From Bacteroidota bacterium (GTDB lineage Bacteria > Bacteroidota > Bacteroidia > Flavobacteriales > Flavobacteriaceae), in the NCBI GenBank assembly GCA_027619415.1, contig JAQCFO010000004.1, positions 1 through 64,000 of the forward strand: 64,000 nucleotides of DNA, written 5' to 3'. Shown here piece after piece: positions 1 through 10,826 of this stretch. Below the pieces are notes generated by a model. It was not told the origin of the DNA. It was given only the letters and a program-made list of their open reading frames with translations, and did not search any database. The position numbers and the translations under genes are program-made. Position 1 is the stretch's first letter; every line of letters begins with the position of its first letter.

Positions 1-307
1 TTGGATGCCCTATCACAATTAAGTTTTTCAATTTTTAGTTTTTTTCACCTTATTAATGAAATCATCATTTAGATAAGAATCTCTATTCTTAATATTTTGA
101 AACATGTAAAAAAGGTAGACCTTTATAATCATTTATTCAAAATTAATAAATTATGAATGAATACAACAATAAAAGAATGTGAATACAAATAGTCCCAATA
201 GAAACAAAAATTTCGAGAGGATATTATTTTGAAGTTATTTTTCTAATTATAAGAGTCAATAATGAGAGGTTTAATATCAATTTTAAATCTCTCATTAAAA
301 GTTAAAA

Positions 308-1273
308 TTAGTTAGGTAAAATCACTTTATCGATTAGATGTATAACACCGTTTGTTGCCTGAATATCAACACCTACAATTTTACTTATTCTGTTATTACC
401 ATCAGTTAAGGTAGCTCCTCCAGAGATGTTTGCAGTTATTACACCTCCTAGGGTGTTTAATTGTAGATTATCAGATAAATCAGTAGATAGAGCATTAGTT
501 CCACTTATTACATGATAGCTTAAAGTAGCTTTTAAAGTAGGCTCATTTATATCTGATAAATTTTGAACACCTAATTCAACAAGTAAGTTTATAAAAGCTT
601 GATCAGTAGGGGCGAAAACTGTAAAAGGGGCAGGGGATACTCCTAATTTAGTACTTAAAGCAGTTACAAAATCAGTAGTTAAATCTGTTCTTGTTAGCGC
701 AGAAGTTAAATTAGATAAACTGGTGTCTGCAGTTACAAAAGTCACTAATGAGGGTAAAGGAATTACTCTGTCTACTGCATGAATAATTCCGTTGGATGCC
801 CTTACATTACCTTGTGTTATTACAGACTCACCATTAATCTTAACCCTCATGTTTACCTGATTAATGTACATTGAAAGCGTATTAACTGAAGCTTCGCTTG
901 GAGCAGCAGTTTTGTAATACCCTGACTCTATATTTTGATACTCTAATTCTCCACCTAAAACATGATTTAAAAGAATTTTCTTTAAAACTTGTAATGGTAC
1001 CTCATCAATATTTTGATAGCCGTTAGTCATTAAAAAACTTCTAAAAGCTATGTTAGACGGTGCCATTAAAGTGTACTTATCTGTTCCCTTTAAAACTGAA
1101 ACAAGATTTGTTTGTTTTAGAGCATAAGATAAAAATGTATAATTCATACTTGAATCAACAATTTCAGCTATTGTTCTTGGAAGCATACCATAATCTTCAT
1201 CATTATCATTTGAACATGATTGAAGAGTGAAAACCAAAATAAGAACTGATAATAATTTTAATATTTTATTCAT
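308..1273 (-). CDS. Fasciclin (FAS1) repeat lipoprotein, two FAS1 domains
   Basis: Signal peptide with lipobox (LQSCSND); repeated FAS1-like motifs (YTLMAPSNIAF, FTVFAPTDQAF; NGIIHAVDRVI, NGVIHLIDKVI). Confidence 0.9.
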   Translation of the reverse strand: MNKILKLLSVLILVFTLQSCSNDNDEDYGMLPRTIAEIVDSSMNYTFLSYALKQTNLVSVLKGTDKYTLMAPSNIAFRSFLMTNGYQNIDEVPLQVLKKILLNHVLGGELEYQNIESGYYKTAAPSEASVNTLSMYINQVNMRVKINGESVITQGNVRASNGIIHAVDRVIPLPSLVTFVTADTSLSNLTSALTRTDLTTDFVTALSTKLGVSPAPFTVFAPTDQAFINLLVELGVQNLSDINEPTLKATLSYHVISGTNALSTDLSDNLQLNTLGGVITANISGGATLTDGNNRISKIVGVDIQATNGVIHLIDKVILPN

Positions 1274-1407
1274 GATTGTTTTTAGTATTTTTAAATTACA
1301 AATAGTGTGCCACTATTGATGTCAAATAGTATTTGATTATTGTATTTTATAATGTATTTATAAGTTAAAGTTATGAACTGTTTTAATTTTATTGTTTAAA
1401 CAATTAT

Positions 1408-3144
1408 ATGAGCAAAAATAATGTTTCCTTTAAGTGGGCTTTTAAAGAGTTTATTTGGCCAAGAAGAAAAGTAGTTTCTTTTGGGCTATTCTTGATAATC
1501 TTTAGGAGTCTTTCAGGACTGGTTTTGCCTTATGCTAGCAAAACACTTATTGATGAAGTAATCCCTTCAAAGGATATTGAAGCTCTTGTCTTCTTGTTAT
1601 CCGTTATTTGTTCTGCATTATTATTTCAATCAATTAGCTCTTTTTCTTTAACACGTATTTTGAGTATTGAAGCACAACACCTAATTTCTGTTCTGCGCGC
1701 AAAAGTTCAGCAAAAATTATTAACTCTTCCTGTTAGTTTTTTTGACAACAATAAATCTGGAGCTTTAGTTTCTCGTGTTATGACAGATGTAGAAGGAGTT
1801 AGAAATTTAGTAGGAACTGGATTAGTACAGTTAATAGGTGGAAGTATTACTGCAATGATTTCTTTGTTTATTTTGATTAGAATTAATGCACAAATGACCT
1901 TGTTTGTATTAGTCCCTGTTGGAATTTTTGCAATAATTGCTTTGAAGGCTTTTGGTTATATCCGTCCTATATTTAGGGCTCGAGGAAAAATTAATGCTGA
2001 AGTTACTGGCCGTCTAACAGAAACTTTAAATGGAATTCGTGTAATTAAAGGATTTAATGCTGAAGCCCAAGAACTTATAGTTTTTAAAAAAGGAGTTGAT
2101 GATTTGTTTCAAAATGTTAAAAAGAGTTTGACAGCTACAGCTTTTATGACGAGTTCTTCTACTTTTTTATTAGGTCTAGCATCGGCTGGTATCATGGGAA
2201 TGGGAGGCTACTTTATTATGAATGATAACATGACTTATGGAGAGTTTGTTTCGTTTACGCTGTTTCTTGGTTTTTTGATTGCGCCCATTGTTCAAATGAG
2301 CAATATAGGCAGCCAACTTACTGAAGCTTTTGCTGGCTTAGATCGAACTCAAGAATTAATGAACTTACCAGAAGAAAATGATCCTGGTATTAGAAATGTA
2401 GTTCTTAAAGAAATTAAAGGTAATGTCTCTTTTAAAAATATTTCATTTAGTTATGATGATAAAACAAGTGTATTACATAATGTTTCATTTGAAGCACCAA
2501 AAGGAAGTGTAATTGCATTGGTTGGTTCTTCAGGATCAGGAAAGTCAACTATCGCTGGATTAGCTACTGCCTTTTTAAATCCAAGTTCTGGTCAAGTGTT
2601 AATTGATGGGATAGATTTGTCTAAGGTAGATCTTCGAAGCTATAGAAGTCAACTAGGTGTTGTGCTTCAAGATGACTTCTTGTATGAAGGAACAATAAGA
2701 GAAAACATTCTTTTCCCTCGACCCGATGCTACAGAAGATGACTTACAGCAGGCTATTCATGGTGCTTATGTTAACGAATTCACAGATCGTTTTGATGATG
2801 GTATAGATACTCTTATAGGCGAGCGTGGAGTTAAATTGTCTGGAGGACAAAGACAGCGAATTTCTATCGCACGTGCATTGTTGGCAAATCCTAAGATTGT
2901 AATTTTGGATGAGGCTACTTCAAATTTAGATACTCAAAGTGAAGCATTTATTCAGAAAAGTTTAGGTTTGTTAATGAAGAATAGAACTACTTTCGTTATT
3001 GCACACCGTTTGAGTACCATACAAAAAGCAGATCAAATCCTGGTAATTGAAAATGGTGATATCGTAGAGCGTGGAAAACACGAAGAATTAATTGTTTCTA
3101 AAGGAAGGTATTATGAGCTATATACATATCAAAGTCGAATTTAA
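1408..3144 (+). CDS. ABC transporter, fused permease/ATP-binding protein (MsbA-like exporter)
   Basis: N-terminal TM domain; Walker A GSSGSGKST, signature LSGGQRQR, Walker B VILDEATS. Confidence 0.93.
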   Translation: MSKNNVSFKWAFKEFIWPRRKVVSFGLFLIIFRSLSGLVLPYASKTLIDEVIPSKDIEALVFLLSVICSALLFQSISSFSLTRILSIEAQHLISVLRAKVQQKLLTLPVSFFDNNKSGALVSRVMTDVEGVRNLVGTGLVQLIGGSITAMISLFILIRINAQMTLFVLVPVGIFAIIALKAFGYIRPIFRARGKINAEVTGRLTETLNGIRVIKGFNAEAQELIVFKKGVDDLFQNVKKSLTATAFMTSSSTFLLGLASAGIMGMGGYFIMNDNMTYGEFVSFTLFLGFLIAPIVQMSNIGSQLTEAFAGLDRTQELMNLPEENDPGIRNVVLKEIKGNVSFKNISFSYDDKTSVLHNVSFEAPKGSVIALVGSSGSGKSTIAGLATAFLNPSSGQVLIDGIDLSKVDLRSYRSQLGVVLQDDFLYEGTIRENILFPRPDATEDDLQQAIHGAYVNEFTDRFDDGIDTLIGERGVKLSGGQRQRISIARALLANPKIVILDEATSNLDTQSEAFIQKSLGLLMKNRTTFVIAHRLSTIQKADQILVIENGDIVERGKHEELIVSKGRYYELYTYQSRI

Positions 3145-3148
3145 AACG

Positions 3149-5011
3149 CTAACTTTCAGATAGTTCAAACCATCTTAACGTTTTTAGCTCTAGTTCTTTG
3201 TTAAGAACTCCAAGTTTAATTGAATATTGCTCTATTTCTTTTTGTTCTAGTGACACATTTGTAAAAAGATTTTGAATTTCATCTTTTTTAGTTTCTATTT
3301 TTTTTATTTCTTTCTCTAATTTTTTAAATTCTTTTTGCTGTTTAAAATTTAAGATTACTTTTTTAGTAGATTTTTTCCAATCACTTTTTGTTTTATTCTC
3401 TAACTTAGGTTTTGATTTTTTTTCTTCAACTTTAGAATTTTCATATGCCCTGTAATCGGAGTAATTTCCAGGAAAACCTTCTATAATCCCTGAGCCTTGA
3501 AATACAAATAAATGATCTACAATTTTATCCATAAAGTATCGGTCATGGGATACAACCAATAAACAACCTGGAAAGTCTAACAAAAAATTTTCAAGTACAT
3601 TGAGTGTAATAATATCTAGATCATTGGTAGGTTCGTCGAGAATTAAGAAATTAGGATTTTGAATTAAAACCGTACATAAATAAAGACGTTTACGTTCTCC
3701 TCCACTTAGTTTATCAACAAAATCATATTGTTTTTTACGATCAAACAAAAAGCGCTCTAACAATTGTTGAGCAGAAATTTTAAGTCCTTTTTTAAGAGGA
3801 ATAAATTCTCCATATTCTCGTATAACATCAATTACTTTTTGTTCTTTTTTAACATTAATTCCTTTTTGAGTGTAGTAGCCGAATTTCAATGTTTCTCCCC
3901 AAACAATTTTTCCTGAATCTATTGTATCATTTGAAGTTAATAAGTTTAAAAAAGTAGATTTACCAGTACCATTCTTTCCTATTATTCCTATGCGATCGTT
4001 CCGTTGAAAGATGTAATCAAAACAATCTAATATGATTTTATCACCAAATGCCTTTTGAACTTTATGCATTTCAATCATTTTGCTCCCCAAGCGTTCCATA
4101 TTAATTTCTAATTGAACTTGGTGTTCATTACGTCTTTGACTTGCTTTTTCTTTTATTTCTTTAAAATCTTGAATTCTAGATTTAGATTTAGTGGTTCTAG
4201 CTTTGGGCTGTCTTCTTATCCAATCTAATTCTTTTTTAAAATGTAACTTAGTTTTATGTGCTTCTACATTTTCTTGAGCAATTCGGGCTTCTCTTTTTTC
4301 AAGGTAATAGGAATAATTTCCTTTGTATGAGTATAGGTTTCCTTCATCTAATTCAATGATTTCATTGCAAACACGCTCTAAGAAATAACGGTCGTGAGTA
4401 ACCATAAGTAAGGTTATTTTTTCTTTGGCAAAATACCCCTCTAGCCATTCAATCATTTCTAAATCTATGTGGTTAGTAGGCTCATCTAAAATCAACAATT
4501 CAGGTTGCTTTAGCAAGGCATTACATAGAGCTATTCTTTTTTTTTGCCCACCAGAGAGACTTCCAACTTTAGCATTTAAATCATCGAGTTTGAACTTGGA
4601 TAATATTTTCTTGTATTGTGTATCGAAATCCCAAGCTTGGGATTGATCCATTGCCTCAAATGCTTTTTGATAAGCATCTTGATCTTCAGGATTTTCTAAA
4701 GCTTTATCATAGTTCGCTATTATTTTTAGAGTAGGATTATCGGCTTGTAAAACACTTTCTTCAACCGTTAAATTGGAGTCTAAATTGGGTTCTTGAGCTA
4801 AATAAGCAACTCGTGTTCCTTTCCTGATGACAACATTACCTTTATCTGGAGTATCTTCTCCAGCTATTATATTTAAAATGGAAGTCTTTCCGCTTCCATT
4901 TTTGGCGATTAAGGCTATTTTTTGACCTTGATTGATTCCGAAAGAAAGAGGTTCAAAAATAACTTTTTCACCATATGATTTCGAAATTCCTTCAACAGAG
5001 AGTAGATTCAT
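3149..5011 (-). CDS. ABC-F family ATPase (Uup/EttA-like)
   Basis: Two ABC domains (GKNGSGKTS, GKNGTGKST; two LSGG signatures), no TM domain, charged linker and C-terminus. Confidence 0.92.
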   Translation of the reverse strand: MNLLSVEGISKSYGEKVIFEPLSFGINQGQKIALIAKNGSGKTSILNIIAGEDTPDKGNVVIRKGTRVAYLAQEPNLDSNLTVEESVLQADNPTLKIIANYDKALENPEDQDAYQKAFEAMDQSQAWDFDTQYKKILSKFKLDDLNAKVGSLSGGQKKRIALCNALLKQPELLILDEPTNHIDLEMIEWLEGYFAKEKITLLMVTHDRYFLERVCNEIIELDEGNLYSYKGNYSYYLEKREARIAQENVEAHKTKLHFKKELDWIRRQPKARTTKSKSRIQDFKEIKEKASQRRNEHQVQLEINMERLGSKMIEMHKVQKAFGDKIILDCFDYIFQRNDRIGIIGKNGTGKSTFLNLLTSNDTIDSGKIVWGETLKFGYYTQKGINVKKEQKVIDVIREYGEFIPLKKGLKISAQQLLERFLFDRKKQYDFVDKLSGGERKRLYLCTVLIQNPNFLILDEPTNDLDIITLNVLENFLLDFPGCLLVVSHDRYFMDKIVDHLFVFQGSGIIEGFPGNYSDYRAYENSKVEEKKSKPKLENKTKSDWKKSTKKVILNFKQQKEFKKLEKEIKKIETKKDEIQNLFTNVSLEQKEIEQYSIKLGVLNKELELKTLRWFELSES

Positions 5012-5344
5012 GTGATTTTGATCCTTTTAAAGAAAAGCAAAAATACACATTCAAAGTGTAGATTGAATCTTTTAATTATAAACATTGTGTTGCAATTAAT
5101 ATGAATAAAAATCGGAAACTAAATAAGAGGTGTTGTACAATGTCGTTATAACTATTAAATTTATTTAAAATTAATAGTTAATTTCGGTCGATAAAAAATA
5201 ATATTTTTCATTCTATTGATTGGATTCTCAATAACTGATTTTAAATCATATTAGGATGCTATTAATAGTGAGATGGAAATACAGTTATCAGTCTAAAACA
5301 TTTAAAGTAGGAAGACTTTTAAAAATTTTAACTAATACTAAAAA

Positions 5345-5575
5345 TTGAATTTGAATCAACAAAATAAACAGTTTCTTATAGATTTAGCTAAAATGAAAAT
5401 GCCATTTGGAAAATACAAGGGTAGATACTTAATTGATCTACCTGAGCATTATTTGATTTGGTATAAAAACAAGGGTTTTCCAAAAGGAAAAATAGGAAAA
5501 CAACTTGAATCAGTTTATGAACTACAATTAAATGGACTAGAAGAAATAGTAAGAGAAGTTAGAAAGAGATATTAA
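5345..5575 (+). CDS. DUF3820 family small protein
   Basis: MPFGKYKGRYLIDLPEHYLIWYKNKGFPKGKIG pattern. Confidence 0.8.
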   Translation: MNLNQQNKQFLIDLAKMKMPFGKYKGRYLIDLPEHYLIWYKNKGFPKGKIGKQLESVYELQLNGLEEIVREVRKRY

Positions 5576-5585
5576 AAAAAATTAA

Positions 5586-5819
5586 ATGAATACAATATTT
5601 TTAGGGGTGGAGTTAACGGAATGGGTTGGTTATTTAGCAATGACAGTTTTACTAGTCTCGTTTATGATGAAAAACGTAACTAAACTTAGAGTAATTAACA
5701 GTTTTGGTTGTTTCTTTTTTGTAATATATGGTTCGTTAATTTCTCAATACCCAATAGTTATAACAAACGCTGCTATTATTTTAATAAACTTTTATTATTT
5801 ATTTTTTAAGAAGGATTAA
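5586..5819 (+). CDS. Small inner-membrane protein (YgjV-like)
   Basis: 77 aa, hydrophobic, two or three TM segments; 10 bp after the DUF3820 gene. Confidence 0.6.
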   Translation: MNTIFLGVELTEWVGYLAMTVLLVSFMMKNVTKLRVINSFGCFFFVIYGSLISQYPIVITNAAIILINFYYLFFKKD

Positions 5820-5828
5820 TAGTGCTAA

Positions 5829-6875
5829 CTATTTATAATTTTTTATCGCTAAAGCTATTTTTTCTGGACCAAAACGAATAACATCAGTAACAGGAAGATT
5901 GGTTTCTGCTTCCCAAAAATCAATTGCTTTTTGAGCAGCATCTGAGTCTAAACCTACTGTATTCAATGAAATTCCAACAACTTCAACTTTAGTCTTTGAA
6001 AAAGTTCCACAAGCATTTGCCAAAGCTTCGTTTAATTCAATTACTTTATTTAGATTAGGAATTTTTATATGCTCAGCTGGAGGCCTCAGATTGGTCATGT
6101 TAGCTCGATGACATAATATCAAATGAGTAGCACAACTCCCTCTCATTAAAGGTAGGGTAGCACTACTTCCAGGGTGTAATAATGAACCTTGACCTTCAAT
6201 AAAAACCCAATCACTTTTAGACTCTTCTAAAACCATTTGTTCTACTGCTCCACAAGCATGATCTACTTTATAGGCATCCAGAGGAATTCCTTTTCCTGTC
6301 ACGGTAATTCCTATTTGTCCAGTTGCTATAAAACTACTTTTAATTTTATTTTCTTTAGCCCATTTATATAATTCAAGACTTGTAGTCATTTTTCCGCATG
6401 CCATATCTGTTCCGACACACAAAATTCTTTTATTATTTGTTTTTAAAGCTCTAGCCGCTGCTATATTTGGAGTAAACTGTGGAATTCTAACATCCCATAT
6501 CCATTGATTACTGGATAATGAGTTTTTATATTTTATTGCCAATTCATCATGAAGACCGTTAATAATTGACAAGCCCTTAAGTATCGCTGTATCTATTACA
6601 GGAAGCCATGATTTAGGAATTTTTCCTCCTGAACTTGCTATCCCTAAAATAAGAACTTCTGCTCCGTTAAAAATTGCAGCATCAATATCTTTAACAACAG
6701 GCACATTGTTGTCAATCGAAAGGCAATCTTTTATATTCTTTCCAACATTTTCAGAATCAATTACTGCAACAATTGGGTTGGGCAAGTACCTAAGTACTCC
6801 ATGCCCCATCTTTCCATAATCTGTAAATAAATGACCTTCCATGTATATTGCAACTTTGGATGAACTATGTAGCAT
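5829..6875 (-). CDS. DUF1611 family protein, DgcN-like (putative D-glutamate N-acetyltransferase)
   Basis: GTDMACGKMTTSLELYKW P-loop-like motif, EGQGSLLHPG; translationally coupled to an enolase-superfamily epimerase. Confidence 0.75.
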   Translation of the reverse strand: MLHSSSKVAIYMEGHLFTDYGKMGHGVLRYLPNPIVAVIDSENVGKNIKDCLSIDNNVPVVKDIDAAIFNGAEVLILGIASSGGKIPKSWLPVIDTAILKGLSIINGLHDELAIKYKNSLSSNQWIWDVRIPQFTPNIAAARALKTNNKRILCVGTDMACGKMTTSLELYKWAKENKIKSSFIATGQIGITVTGKGIPLDAYKVDHACGAVEQMVLEESKSDWVFIEGQGSLLHPGSSATLPLMRGSCATHLILCHRANMTNLRPPAEHIKIPNLNKVIELNEALANACGTFSKTKVEVVGISLNTVGLDSDAAQKAIDFWEAETNLPVTDVIRFGPEKIALAIKNYK

Positions 6876-7921
6876 TATAATGTGTTTTCATCTGTTAAAA
6901 ATGCACCATGACCTGGTGCTATTCTTGGCATTGTGACACCATTAATCATTTTTGCACCTGAAGCAGGATCAGGGTTGAGGTTATAATGAGAATCAAGATC
7001 AATGTGGTCGATGTGACCAGAAATAGATGCTGCTGCAGAAATGGAAATAGAAGATTCACTCATACATCCTATCATTGTTTCTAACCCATAAGCTTTAGCA
7101 GTGGCTAAAACCCTCAATCCTTCTGTAATTCCACCACTCTTCATTAATTTTAAATTAACTCCATCTACCCATTCAGAATACTCAATAATATCTTGGGAAA
7201 ATCGACATGATTCATCAACAAATATTGGTATTAATCTGTTTTCATACAATGTTTTAAGATCTTTTTCCTTACCCTGTGCTATAGGTTGCTCAACATAATC
7301 ACACTGTCTTTTTGACAACCATTCAATCATATGCTTTGCATTTTCAGTATTCCACCCTCCATTTGCATCTACTCGAAGACCAAGATTATATGGTTTCGAA
7401 CTTTCCAAAACTTGTTCGTACATTATTTTATCAGCATCAATTCCTTCTGGAGATCCTAATTTAATTTTAAGGTATTTTGCTGTGCTGTCATCAAATAAAA
7501 GAGGAACTCTCTCTTTAACAGATTCAGAACTCATGATTCCGATAGTTAGAGATGTTTTTGTTTTAGGAACTGGTAGCCCGAGTAGGGCATGAAGCGGCAT
7601 ATTTGCTTTTTTAGCTTTCCAGTCCCAAAGAGCTATATCTAAACCTGCATGTGAACCAGCAGAGATTTTTAATTCCCTTGATAAAGATTCTATTTCAGAA
7701 ATTGATTTATCATTAATATTAGTTTTAATAAGCATTTTAAGTTCGGATATTATCTGTTCTGCATTTTGAGCTCCCGTTTCACCAGGAACAGATTCTCCCC
7801 AACCAACAATACCATCTTTTTCAACCCTTACAAATACATTATAGCAAGATGTGGAAACAAATCTGCTTATTTTAAGAGGAAATCTTTTTTGTAATAAAAT
7901 TTTATGATAACTAACTTTCAT
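6875..7921 (-). CDS. Enolase-superfamily dipeptide epimerase / DgcA-like N-acyl-D-Glu racemase
   Basis: LKIKLGSPEG, LRVDANGGW, DESCR, KLMKSGG motifs of the MLE/dipeptide epimerase subgroup. Confidence 0.82.
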   Translation of the reverse strand: MKVSYHKILLQKRFPLKISRFVSTSCYNVFVRVEKDGIVGWGESVPGETGAQNAEQIISELKMLIKTNINDKSISEIESLSRELKISAGSHAGLDIALWDWKAKKANMPLHALLGLPVPKTKTSLTIGIMSSESVKERVPLLFDDSTAKYLKIKLGSPEGIDADKIMYEQVLESSKPYNLGLRVDANGGWNTENAKHMIEWLSKRQCDYVEQPIAQGKEKDLKTLYENRLIPIFVDESCRFSQDIIEYSEWVDGVNLKLMKSGGITEGLRVLATAKAYGLETMIGCMSESSISISAAASISGHIDHIDLDSHYNLNPDPASGAKMINGVTMPRIAPGHGAFLTDENTL

Positions 7922-7966
7922 TATTAATTTTTGATTTTTAAAATTATAAATTATAAATTTAATAAA

Positions 7967-9157
7967 ATGAAATATATTTTAATATTATCTATCGTTATTA
8001 TGTCCTGTAAATCTTCTTTAAAAAATGAATCTGATCACAATTTATTTAAGGAAATTCATAATGAGTCGATTTTAATTGACACCCATAATGATATTCTTAT
8101 GAAAGCTCTAGACAAAGGATTGATGTTTGATCAGGATTTAACTGGAAAAACACATAGTGATTTGGATCGTTGGAACAAAGGAGGTCTTGATGTTCAAATA
8201 TTTTCGGTGTTTAGCGATGGCGGTGTTAAAAACCCCTATTCAATAGCCAACAGGCAAATGGACATTTTAGATGCTGTAGCAGCACGGAACTCAAATAAAA
8301 TTATTAAAGTAGCCAATGTTAAAGAGATTTTAAAAGCTGTAAAAGAAAAAAAAATTGCTGCTATGTTTGGGGTTGAAGGTGGTCACATGATTGAAGATGA
8401 TCTTCTTAAATTAGAAGCTCTTTATAAGCGTGGTGCTAGATATCTATCTTTAACACACAATACAGCTCCCTCATGGGCAACAAGTGCTGAAGCTGAAACA
8501 ACAAATCCAAACTTACTACAAAAAGGTCTGACTGATTTTGGAATACAAGTGGTAAAAAAAATGAATGGATTAGGCATGATGATTGATATAAGTCACTCTG
8601 GCGATCAAACATTTTGGGATGTGATTAAGATTACTAATAAACCGATAATAGCTTCACACAGTTCGGTCTACACACTTGTGGCGAACCATCGAAATTTAAA
8701 AGATGATCAAATTAAAGCAATTGCCAAAAATGGTGGTGTAATTATGGTAAATTTTCACCCTGGTTTTATTGATGATAGTTTTGATGGGAAAGAGAGAGCT
8801 TTTCTTGAAAAGCACGCTAATGAAGGTGATTCTTTAATAAAAAGCGGAATGGATCAATGGAATACGATTGATTATTTATACAAAAAATATTCGGCTGAAT
8901 CAGAAATAATGAGACCACCATTATCTAAGTTAATCGATCATATAGAATATATTGTTAAACTGGTTGGCGTTGATTACGTTGGTATTGGATCTGACTTTGA
9001 TGGAATTAATCTTACTCCTTTGCAATTGGATGATGTAACCAATTATCCAATAATAACTAAGGTATTAGTTGAAAAGGGATACAGTAAAGAAGATCTTGTT
9101 AAAATTCTTGGAAGTAATTTTTTAAGAGTTTTAGAAGCAAATGAGTTAAAGAATTAA
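7967..9157 (+). CDS. Membrane dipeptidase (peptidase M19), lipoprotein
   Basis: LIDTHNDI, GVEGGHMIEDD, SLTHN, MIDISHSGD, ASHSSV motifs; lipobox IVIMSCKS. Start moved to the internal ATG at 7967 (ORF track begins at TTG 7931). Confidence 0.9.
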   Translation: MKYILILSIVIMSCKSSLKNESDHNLFKEIHNESILIDTHNDILMKALDKGLMFDQDLTGKTHSDLDRWNKGGLDVQIFSVFSDGGVKNPYSIANRQMDILDAVAARNSNKIIKVANVKEILKAVKEKKIAAMFGVEGGHMIEDDLLKLEALYKRGARYLSLTHNTAPSWATSAEAETTNPNLLQKGLTDFGIQVVKKMNGLGMMIDISHSGDQTFWDVIKITNKPIIASHSSVYTLVANHRNLKDDQIKAIAKNGGVIMVNFHPGFIDDSFDGKERAFLEKHANEGDSLIKSGMDQWNTIDYLYKKYSAESEIMRPPLSKLIDHIEYIVKLVGVDYVGIGSDFDGINLTPLQLDDVTNYPIITKVLVEKGYSKEDLVKILGSNFLRVLEANELKN

Positions 9158-9198
9158 CTAATTCTGATTCAAATACGTTATATAAAAAACTAAAAATT

Positions 9199-10785
9199 AT
9201 GAATAAGATATTTTTAAAGTTAATCTGTATTTCAATTTTGACATCAGGCTTGTGTGTCAATAAGTTATTCTCACAAGTTACATCCCAAGAAATAGATGAA
9301 ATCGTTCAAAATGCAATTGACAACTTTACTGTTGCCGGGGTGGCCGTTGCAGTAGTTAAGGATGGTGAAATTGTACATCAAAAAGGATATGGCATAAGAT
9401 CTATTGAGAGTAAAGCGAAGGTAAATGAACATACAAATTTCGGCATTGCATCTAACTCAAAAGCTTTCACTACAGCAGCTCTAGCAATGCTAGTAGAAGA
9501 GGGGAAACTTTCTTGGACAGATAAAGTAGTAGATCATATTCCAGAGTTTAAAATGTATAATGATTATATAACACAAAATTTCAATATTCAAGATTTATTG
9601 ACGCATAGATCTGGTTTAGGTCTAGGGATAGGCGATTTAATGTTTTTTCCTGATGGTTCAGATTTCACAATTAATGATATTATTACGAGTTTCCAACATT
9701 TTAAACCTCAATCTGCATTTCGAACAAAGTTTGATTATGATAATTTACTTTATATGGTAGCTGGAGAAGTAGTTAAAAGGGTAGGAGGTAAATCTTGGGA
9801 ACAGTTTATAAAGGAACGTATTTTTGAACCCCTAGAAATGGATAATTCATTTGCATCTATTACTTATATTGATGACCTGAGTAACGTTGCATCTCCACAT
9901 CTTAATAATGATAAAACTCTCTCAATTGTAGAGCCTGAGCAGTGGGATCCTGAAAAAATAAATGGAGCTGCCGGATCTATTTATTCTAATGTTAATGATA
10001 TTGCCAATTGGATGCTGCTACATCTAAACAAAGGGAAGTATGGTAATGATCTTGAAAAAAATCTTTTTAGTGAAACTAGTCAAAATGAGATGTGGAAAAT
10101 ACATACTACTCTAGAGCCAAACAGAAACCCTCGTTATAATTCTCATTTTAATGGCTATGGTTTGGGTTGGATGTTGAGTGATGTAAAAGGAAACATGGTA
10201 GTATCCCATACAGGAGGTTTAATTGGGATGTTGTCTAAAACTATTTTGATTCCGGATATAAATCTTGGTGTGGTAGTATTGACAAATACGTATTTAGACG
10301 GTGCAGGAGTATTTTCTGCTGTGACTCAATCTATTGTTGACCGTTATTTAGAACTCGATGATTTTGATTGGGCTTCAGCTTTTGCAAAATCTTTTCAAAA
10401 GCGTGATGGAGATGCTAAAGAAGTAGTTGAAAAAATTTGGGAAATTACAAAGGCAGCGAATACTAGTGAGCTTGAATTAAATAATTTCTTAGGAACTTTT
10501 AAAGACCCCTGGTTTGGAAAGATAGTAATCTATAAAGAAGGTAATAAACTCTGGTTTAGGTCACATCGATCTCCAAAATTAAAAGGTCAGATTTTTTATT
10601 ATAAAGCAAATACATTTGTAGCTAAATGGGACGATCCAAGTCTAGTTGATGCAGATGCATTTGTAATGTTTGGATTAGACGAAGAAGGCAAGGCGTTAAA
10701 TATTAAAATGAAAGGCATATCACCAGTTATTGATTTTAGTTATGATTTTCAAGATCTCTACTTTTCTAGAGTTAATAAAAATTAA
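9199..10785 (+). CDS. Serine hydrolase, beta-lactamase/penicillin-binding-protein family
   Basis: SNSKAFT (SxxK), YDN, HTGG motifs; signal peptide; C-terminal DUF3471-like region. Confidence 0.88.
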   Translation: MNKIFLKLICISILTSGLCVNKLFSQVTSQEIDEIVQNAIDNFTVAGVAVAVVKDGEIVHQKGYGIRSIESKAKVNEHTNFGIASNSKAFTTAALAMLVEEGKLSWTDKVVDHIPEFKMYNDYITQNFNIQDLLTHRSGLGLGIGDLMFFPDGSDFTINDIITSFQHFKPQSAFRTKFDYDNLLYMVAGEVVKRVGGKSWEQFIKERIFEPLEMDNSFASITYIDDLSNVASPHLNNDKTLSIVEPEQWDPEKINGAAGSIYSNVNDIANWMLLHLNKGKYGNDLEKNLFSETSQNEMWKIHTTLEPNRNPRYNSHFNGYGLGWMLSDVKGNMVVSHTGGLIGMLSKTILIPDINLGVVVLTNTYLDGAGVFSAVTQSIVDRYLELDDFDWASAFAKSFQKRDGDAKEVVEKIWEITKAANTSELELNNFLGTFKDPWFGKIVIYKEGNKLWFRSHRSPKLKGQIFYYKANTFVAKWDDPSLVDADAFVMFGLDEEGKALNIKMKGISPVIDFSYDFQDLYFSRVNKN

Positions 10786-10826
10786 CTATCATAAAAATAT
10801 ATATAATTAGTGTTTATTAAGTCAAA

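Noticed and set aside
4425-4646. Short plus-strand ORF inside the ABC-F gene, and similar antisense ORFs (7101-7298, 10954-11235, 11455-11673, 13788-13970, 16513-16776, 18184-18399, 32783-32995, 35769-36130, 39954-40148, 41871-42074, 42603-42788, 47048-47236, 52373-52594, 59239-59484, 60240-60687)
   Set aside because: They lie opposite strongly supported coding regions and show no recognisable family features; typical antisense shadow ORFs.
5100-5200. GAGGTGTTGTACAATGTCGTTATAACT as a possible integron attC remnant
   Set aside because: Does not fit the R'/R'' attC consensus (GTTRRRY) and no second copy was seen.
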